Origin: CAIQQQ01 sp037445025
GTDB lineage: Bacteria; Pseudomonadota; Alphaproteobacteria; Acetobacterales; Acetobacteraceae
Length of the DNA stretch: 64,000 bases
Assembly: GCA_037445025.1 (NCBI GenBank)
Contig: JBBILI010000008.1
Span: 93,672-157,671 of the forward strand
Direction of reading: 5' to 3'
A program made the position numbers and the translations under genes. Positions 60,704-64,000 of the stretch are shown in pieces (the stretch's first letter is position 1; each line of letters starts with the position of its first letter). The notes beneath the pieces were generated by a model that saw only the letters and a program-made list of their open reading frames with translations, did no database searches and had not been told where the DNA came from.

Positions 60704-62887
60704 ATGAGCGATTACCTCACCCGCCTGAACCCTGAGCAGCGCATGTCTGTCGAGACAATCGACGGGCCGCTCCTCGTGCTCGCCGGCGCCGGCACCGGCA
60801 AAACCCGCGTCCTCACCACCCGCTTCGCCCACATCCTCCTCACCAGGCGCGCCTTCCCCAGCCAGGTCCTGGCCGTCACCTTCACCAACAAGGCCGCCCG
60901 CGAAATGCGCGAGCGCGTCGCAGCCATGCTCACCGAACCCGCCGAAGGCCTCTGGCTCGGCACCTTCCACGCCCTCTGCGCCCGCATGCTCCGCCGCCAC
61001 GCCGAGCTGGTCGGCCTCACCTCCAGCTTCAACATCCTCGACACCGACGACCAGCTCCGCCTGCTCAAACAGGTCATGGAAGCCGCCCGTATCGACACCA
61101 AACGCTGGGCCCCCAACGCCCTCATGGGCATCATCCAACGCTGGAAGGACCGCGGCCTCACCCCCGCCCGCGTCACCGCCTCCGAAACCAGCGACTTCGC
61201 CAACGGCCACGCCACAGCCCTCTACGCCGACTACCAATCCCGCCTCATCGCGCTGAACGTGGCCGACTTCGGCGACCTCCTCCTCCACGTCACCGAAATC
61301 CTGCGCACCCACCCCGAAGTGCTCGCCGAATACCACCGCCGCTTCCGCTACATCCTGGTCGACGAATACCAGGACACCAACACCATCCAGTACCTCTGGC
61401 TCCGCCTCCTCGCCCAAGGTCACAACAACATCTGCTGCGTCGGCGACGACGACCAGTCCATCTATTCCTGGCGCGGCGCCGAGGTCGAAAATATCCTCCG
61501 CTTCGAGCGCGACTTCCCCGGCGCCACCATCGTCCGCCTCGAAGCCAACTACCGCTCCACCGCCCCCATCCTCGCCGCCGCAGCCCACCTCATCGCCCAC
61601 AACGAAGGCCGCCTCGGCAAAACCCTGCGTCCCGGCCGCAACGACGCCTCAGGCGACAAGGTCCAGATCATCGGCCTGTGGGACAGCAAGGAGGAGGCGC
61701 ACATGGTCACAGCCCGCGCCGAGGAACTCCGCAACGCCGGCCACAAACTCGCCGAAATGGCCATCCTCGTCCGCACCGGCGCCCAGACCCGCGCCTTCGA
61801 GGAACGCCTGATGGTGGTCGGCCTCCCCTACCGCGTCGTCGGCGGCCTGCGTTTTTATGAACGCGCCGAAATCCGCGATGCCATCGCCTATGCAAGGCTG
61901 GTACAACAGCCAGCGGACGATCTGGCGTTCGAGCGAATCGTCAACACCCCACGCCGCGGCGTGGGCGACACCGCCCTGCGCCTCATGCACGAAACCGCCC
62001 GCACCCACGCCATCCCCCTCACCTCCGCCTGCGCCCTGCTCCTGGAATCCGGCGGCTTCAAAGGCAAAATCCGCGAATCCATCGCCACCCTCCTCCAAGG
62101 CTTCGCCCGCTGGCGCGACCAGCTCCCCCGCGACGGCCACGTCATCACCCTCGAAACCATGCTCGACGAGTCCGGCTACACCGACATGTGGAAGGCCGAC
62201 AAATCCATCGAAGCCCCCGGCCGCCTCGAAAACCTCAAGGAATTCATCCGCGCCCTCGCCGACTTCGACACCCTCGCCGGCTTCCTCGACCACGTCTCCC
62301 TCGTCATGGAAAACGAGGAACGCCACGAAACCGACCGCATCAGCCTCATGACCCTTCACGCCGCCAAAGGCCTGGAGTTCGACACCGTCTTCCTCCCCGG
62401 CTGGGAGGAAGGCCTCTTCCCCAGCCAGCGCAGCATGGACGAATCCGGCCTCAAAGGCCTCGAGGAGGAACGCCGCCTCGCCTATGTCGGCATCACCCGC
62501 GCCCGCCAACGCGCCATCATCAGCCACGCCGACAACCGCCTGCTCTACGGCAACTGGCAAAGCTCCATCCCCAGCCGCTTCCTCGACGAGCTGCCCGACG
62601 ATGTCGTCACCCGCAGCGGCTCCGCCCAGCTCCAGCGCGACCGCATGATATCCGCCCCCATCTTCTCCAGCGCCTTTCCCATCGTCGCCCGCAAGCCCAA
62701 AACCATCGAAGCCTGGGAACAACCGGCCCGCCCCCCCGCCCAATCCAGCTTCGCCATCGGCGCCCGCGTCTTCCACCAGAAGTTCGGCCCCGGCACCGTC
62801 ATCGCCGTGGACGACGACAAACTCGACATCGATTTCGACAAGGCCGGCGCCAAGAAGGTGCTGGACCGTTTCGTGGAGCCCGCATGA
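60704..62887 (+). CDS. uvrD: UvrD/PcrA-family 3'-5' DNA helicase
   Basis: 727 residues. Motifs in order: LNPEQRMSV (Q motif), AGAGTGKTRVLTTR (I), FTNKAAREMRERV (Ia), VDEYQDTNTIQ (II), GDDDQSIYSWRGA (III), EANYRS (IV), TLHAAKGLEFDTVFLPGWEE (V) and EERRLAYVGITRAR (VI). The C-terminal GARVFHQKFGPGTVIAVDDD is the Tudor-like domain of PcrA/UvrD that contacts RNA polymerase. Acts in nucleotide-excision and mismatch repair. prmA overlaps its stop (ATGA). Confidence 0.94.
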   Translation: MSDYLTRLNPEQRMSVETIDGPLLVLAGAGTGKTRVLTTRFAHILLTRRAFPSQVLAVTFTNKAAREMRERVAAMLTEPAEGLWLGTFHALCARMLRRHAELVGLTSSFNILDTDDQLRLLKQVMEAARIDTKRWAPNALMGIIQRWKDRGLTPARVTASETSDFANGHATALYADYQSRLIALNVADFGDLLLHVTEILRTHPEVLAEYHRRFRYILVDEYQDTNTIQYLWLRLLAQGHNNICCVGDDDQSIYSWRGAEVENILRFERDFPGATIVRLEANYRSTAPILAAAAHLIAHNEGRLGKTLRPGRNDASGDKVQIIGLWDSKEEAHMVTARAEELRNAGHKLAEMAILVRTGAQTRAFEERLMVVGLPYRVVGGLRFYERAEIRDAIAYARLVQQPADDLAFERIVNTPRRGVGDTALRLMHETARTHAIPLTSACALLLESGGFKGKIRESIATLLQGFARWRDQLPRDGHVITLETMLDESGYTDMWKADKSIEAPGRLENLKEFIRALADFDTLAGFLDHVSLVMENEERHETDRISLMTLHAAKGLEFDTVFLPGWEEGLFPSQRSMDESGLKGLEEERRLAYVGITRARQRAIISHADNRLLYGNWQSSIPSRFLDELPDDVVTRSGSAQLQRDRMISAPIFSSAFPIVARKPKTIEAWEQPARPPAQSSFAIGARVFHQKFGPGTVIAVDDDKLDIDFDKAGAKKVLDRFVEPA

Positions 62888-63771
62888 ACCCCATCCGTCA
62901 CGCCATCGGTCTCGAAACCGTCAGCGTCACCATCCCCGCCGACGCGCTGGAGGCCTACGAAGCCGCCTTCGAGGAAGCCTGCGGCACCATCGGCTTCTTC
63001 CTCGACGAATCCACAGGAATGTGGACCGTCGAAGGCGTCAAGGACCAAGGCGCCAACGAAGCCGAACTGACCTCCGCCCTCGCCATCGCCGCCATCGTCA
63101 GCGGCGTCGCAGCCGAACTCACCCGCGCCCCCACACCTGCCGACGGCTGGCTCGCCCGCACCCGCTCCGCCTTCCCCGAACAGCTCGTGGCCAAACGCTT
63201 CTCCGTCCGCGGCACCCACCTCACCACCCCGCCCGCCCCCGGCCGCCTCGTCATCACGCTCGACGCCGGCGTGGCCTTCGGCTCCGGCGAACACGGCTCC
63301 ACCCGCGGCTGCCTCCGCGCCCTCGAACACATCGCCCACCGAAAACCAACCCGCATCCTCGACCTCGGCACCGGCTCCGGCATCCTCGCCATGGCCGCCG
63401 CCAAACTCCTGCACCGCCGCGTCCTCGCCACCGATATCGACGCCTGGTCCGTCCGCACCGCCCGCGAAAACGCCCGCCGCAACCACCTCCACACCCAGGT
63501 GAAATACCTCCGCGCCGACGGCTGGACGAGCCCGACCCTGCAGGCCCACGCCCCCTACGACCTCATCTTCGCCAACATCCTCGCCCGCCCCCTGACCAAG
63601 ATGGCCAAACACCTCAAAGCCCACCTCGCCCCCGGCGGCACCGTCATCCTCGCCGGCCTGCTCCGCACACAGGCAAACTGGGTCGCCCGGGCCCATAGCC
63701 CCCTGGCCCTGGAAAAAGTCATAACCGAAGGCCAGTGGGCCACACTGATCCTCAGGAAAAACCACACGTAG
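62884..63771 (+). CDS. prmA: Ribosomal protein L11 methyltransferase
   Basis: 295 residues from ATG 62884, translationally coupled to uvrD. The N-terminal substrate-recognition domain is followed by VAFGSGEHGSTRGCLRALE, motif I ILDLGTGSGILAMAAAKL, VLATDIDAWSVRTARENA and YDLIFANILARPLTKMA. Trimethylates L11 with SAM. Length is normal. Stop at 63771 lies about 5 bp before the right-hand IS end. Confidence 0.93.
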   Translation: MNPIRHAIGLETVSVTIPADALEAYEAAFEEACGTIGFFLDESTGMWTVEGVKDQGANEAELTSALAIAAIVSGVAAELTRAPTPADGWLARTRSAFPEQLVAKRFSVRGTHLTTPPAPGRLVITLDAGVAFGSGEHGSTRGCLRALEHIAHRKPTRILDLGTGSGILAMAAAKLLHRRVLATDIDAWSVRTARENARRNHLHTQVKYLRADGWTSPTLQAHAPYDLIFANILARPLTKMAKHLKAHLAPGGTVILAGLLRTQANWVARAHSPLALEKVITEGQWATLILRKNHT

Positions 63772-63773
63772 GG

Positions 63774-64000
63774 TGGTCTTATACCAACTCTCACTGATCA
63801 GAACCGATGCGCCCAATCGCGCATGCCGATAGACATGATGCGCCAGGGCTGATCGGTGAGTTTGTTCCAAGCCTCGCAGCAATGATCGAGGATGGCGTCG
63901 TAGGTATCGAAGACTCGATTGGACAGCCAGTTGTCGCGCATGAACTGCCAGACGTTTTCGACCGGATTGAGTTCCGGGCACTTGGGCGGCAGCGGCAGGA
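63774..64000 (-). mobile_element. IS630-type insertion sequence, 3' end (cut by window edge)
   Basis: The end carries TATACCAACTCTCACTGATC, likely the terminal inverted repeat next to a TA target. The rest continues off the right edge. The family rests on the encoded transposase C-terminus. Confidence 0.75.
63798..64000 (-). CDS. IS630-family transposase, C-terminal fragment (partial at edge)
   Basis: On the minus strand the frame ending at TGA 63798 reads LPLPPKCPELNPVENVWQF, then MRDNWLSNRVFDTYDAILD, then CEAWNKLTDQPWRIMSIGMR and ends DWAHRF. PPKCPELNPVENVW with its Glu is the last part of the DDE domain in IS630/Tc1 transposases. About 66 residues are visible; the N-terminal half is outside the window, so integrity is unknown. 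Confidence 0.88.
   Translation of the reverse strand, partial: LPLPPKCPELNPVENVWQFMRDNWLSNRVFDTYDAILDHCCEAWNKLTDQPWRIMSIGMRDWAHRF

Noticed and set aside
59580..60707. 375-residue plus-strand frame starting in repeat B7
   Set aside because: Begins inside the repeat and runs antisense to the BASS-type transporter; His/Arg/Gln-rich nonsense.
62545..63981. 478-residue minus-strand frame opposite uvrD and prmA
   Set aside because: Gly/Glu-rich antisense shadow of two well-supported genes.

Overview
This is a GC-rich chromosomal window, almost certainly from an alphaproteobacterium of the Acetobacteraceae. The best evidence is a cellulose operon in the acetic-acid-bacterium style: a GH8 endoglucanase, a proline-rich CcpAx-like protein, a fused BcsA-BcsB synthase, BcsC and the BcsD crystallisation subunit. 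The family call is inference; no rRNA or other taxonomic marker is present.

Layout. 1-9.2 kb: a tightly overlapping minus-strand operon with a dipeptide/oligopeptide-type ABC importer (binding protein, two permeases, two ATPases), an alpha/beta hydrolase, a creatininase-family protein, a flavoprotein and an M24 peptidase/creatinase-fold protein cut by the left edge. 9.5-12.8 kb: an acyl-CoA dehydrogenase, a two-subunit thiamine-diphosphate decarboxylase and a YihY membrane protein. 13.1-22.6 kb: an ornithine/lysine decarboxylase behind a structured leader, a small secreted protein, a two-component system, a Deg-type protease, HrpB helicase and a DsbD-like reductase. 22.7-35.7 kb: the bcs operon. 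36-40.2 kb: CobF, an SPFH protein, a DUF2254 gene remnant and a Tat-exported metallophosphatase.

40.3-50.5 kb is a likely aromatic-acid catabolic island. It holds a phthalate-type Rieske oxygenase, its reductase, a Gfo/Idh/MocA dehydrogenase, a complete Liv-type importer with fused permeases, a MarR regulator and a class II aldolase-fold protein that could be the decarboxylase. 50.6-55.3 kb is a minus-strand operon centred on a type III polyketide synthase with its own ACP, ketosynthase, methyltransferase and flavin oxygenase, probably making an alkyl-resorcinol, pyrone or quinone lipid. 55.5-64 kb: an aldo/keto reductase, MlaC-MlaA, MetF with a palindromic operator candidate, a BASS-type transporter, a UvrD-family helicase, PrmA and the end of an IS630-type transposase.

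Two families of intergenic palindromic elements run through the window. Family A (three copies, about 235-255 bp) has shared arms but a different perfect inverted repeat of at least 20 bp at the centre of each copy. Family B (six full copies and one half, about 110-120 bp) pairs two A/T-rich hairpin arms around a variable core hairpin and sits mostly between convergent genes. Two genes, dppD-like and bcsC, carry apparent single-base frameshifts; whether these are real or assembly errors cannot be settled here.
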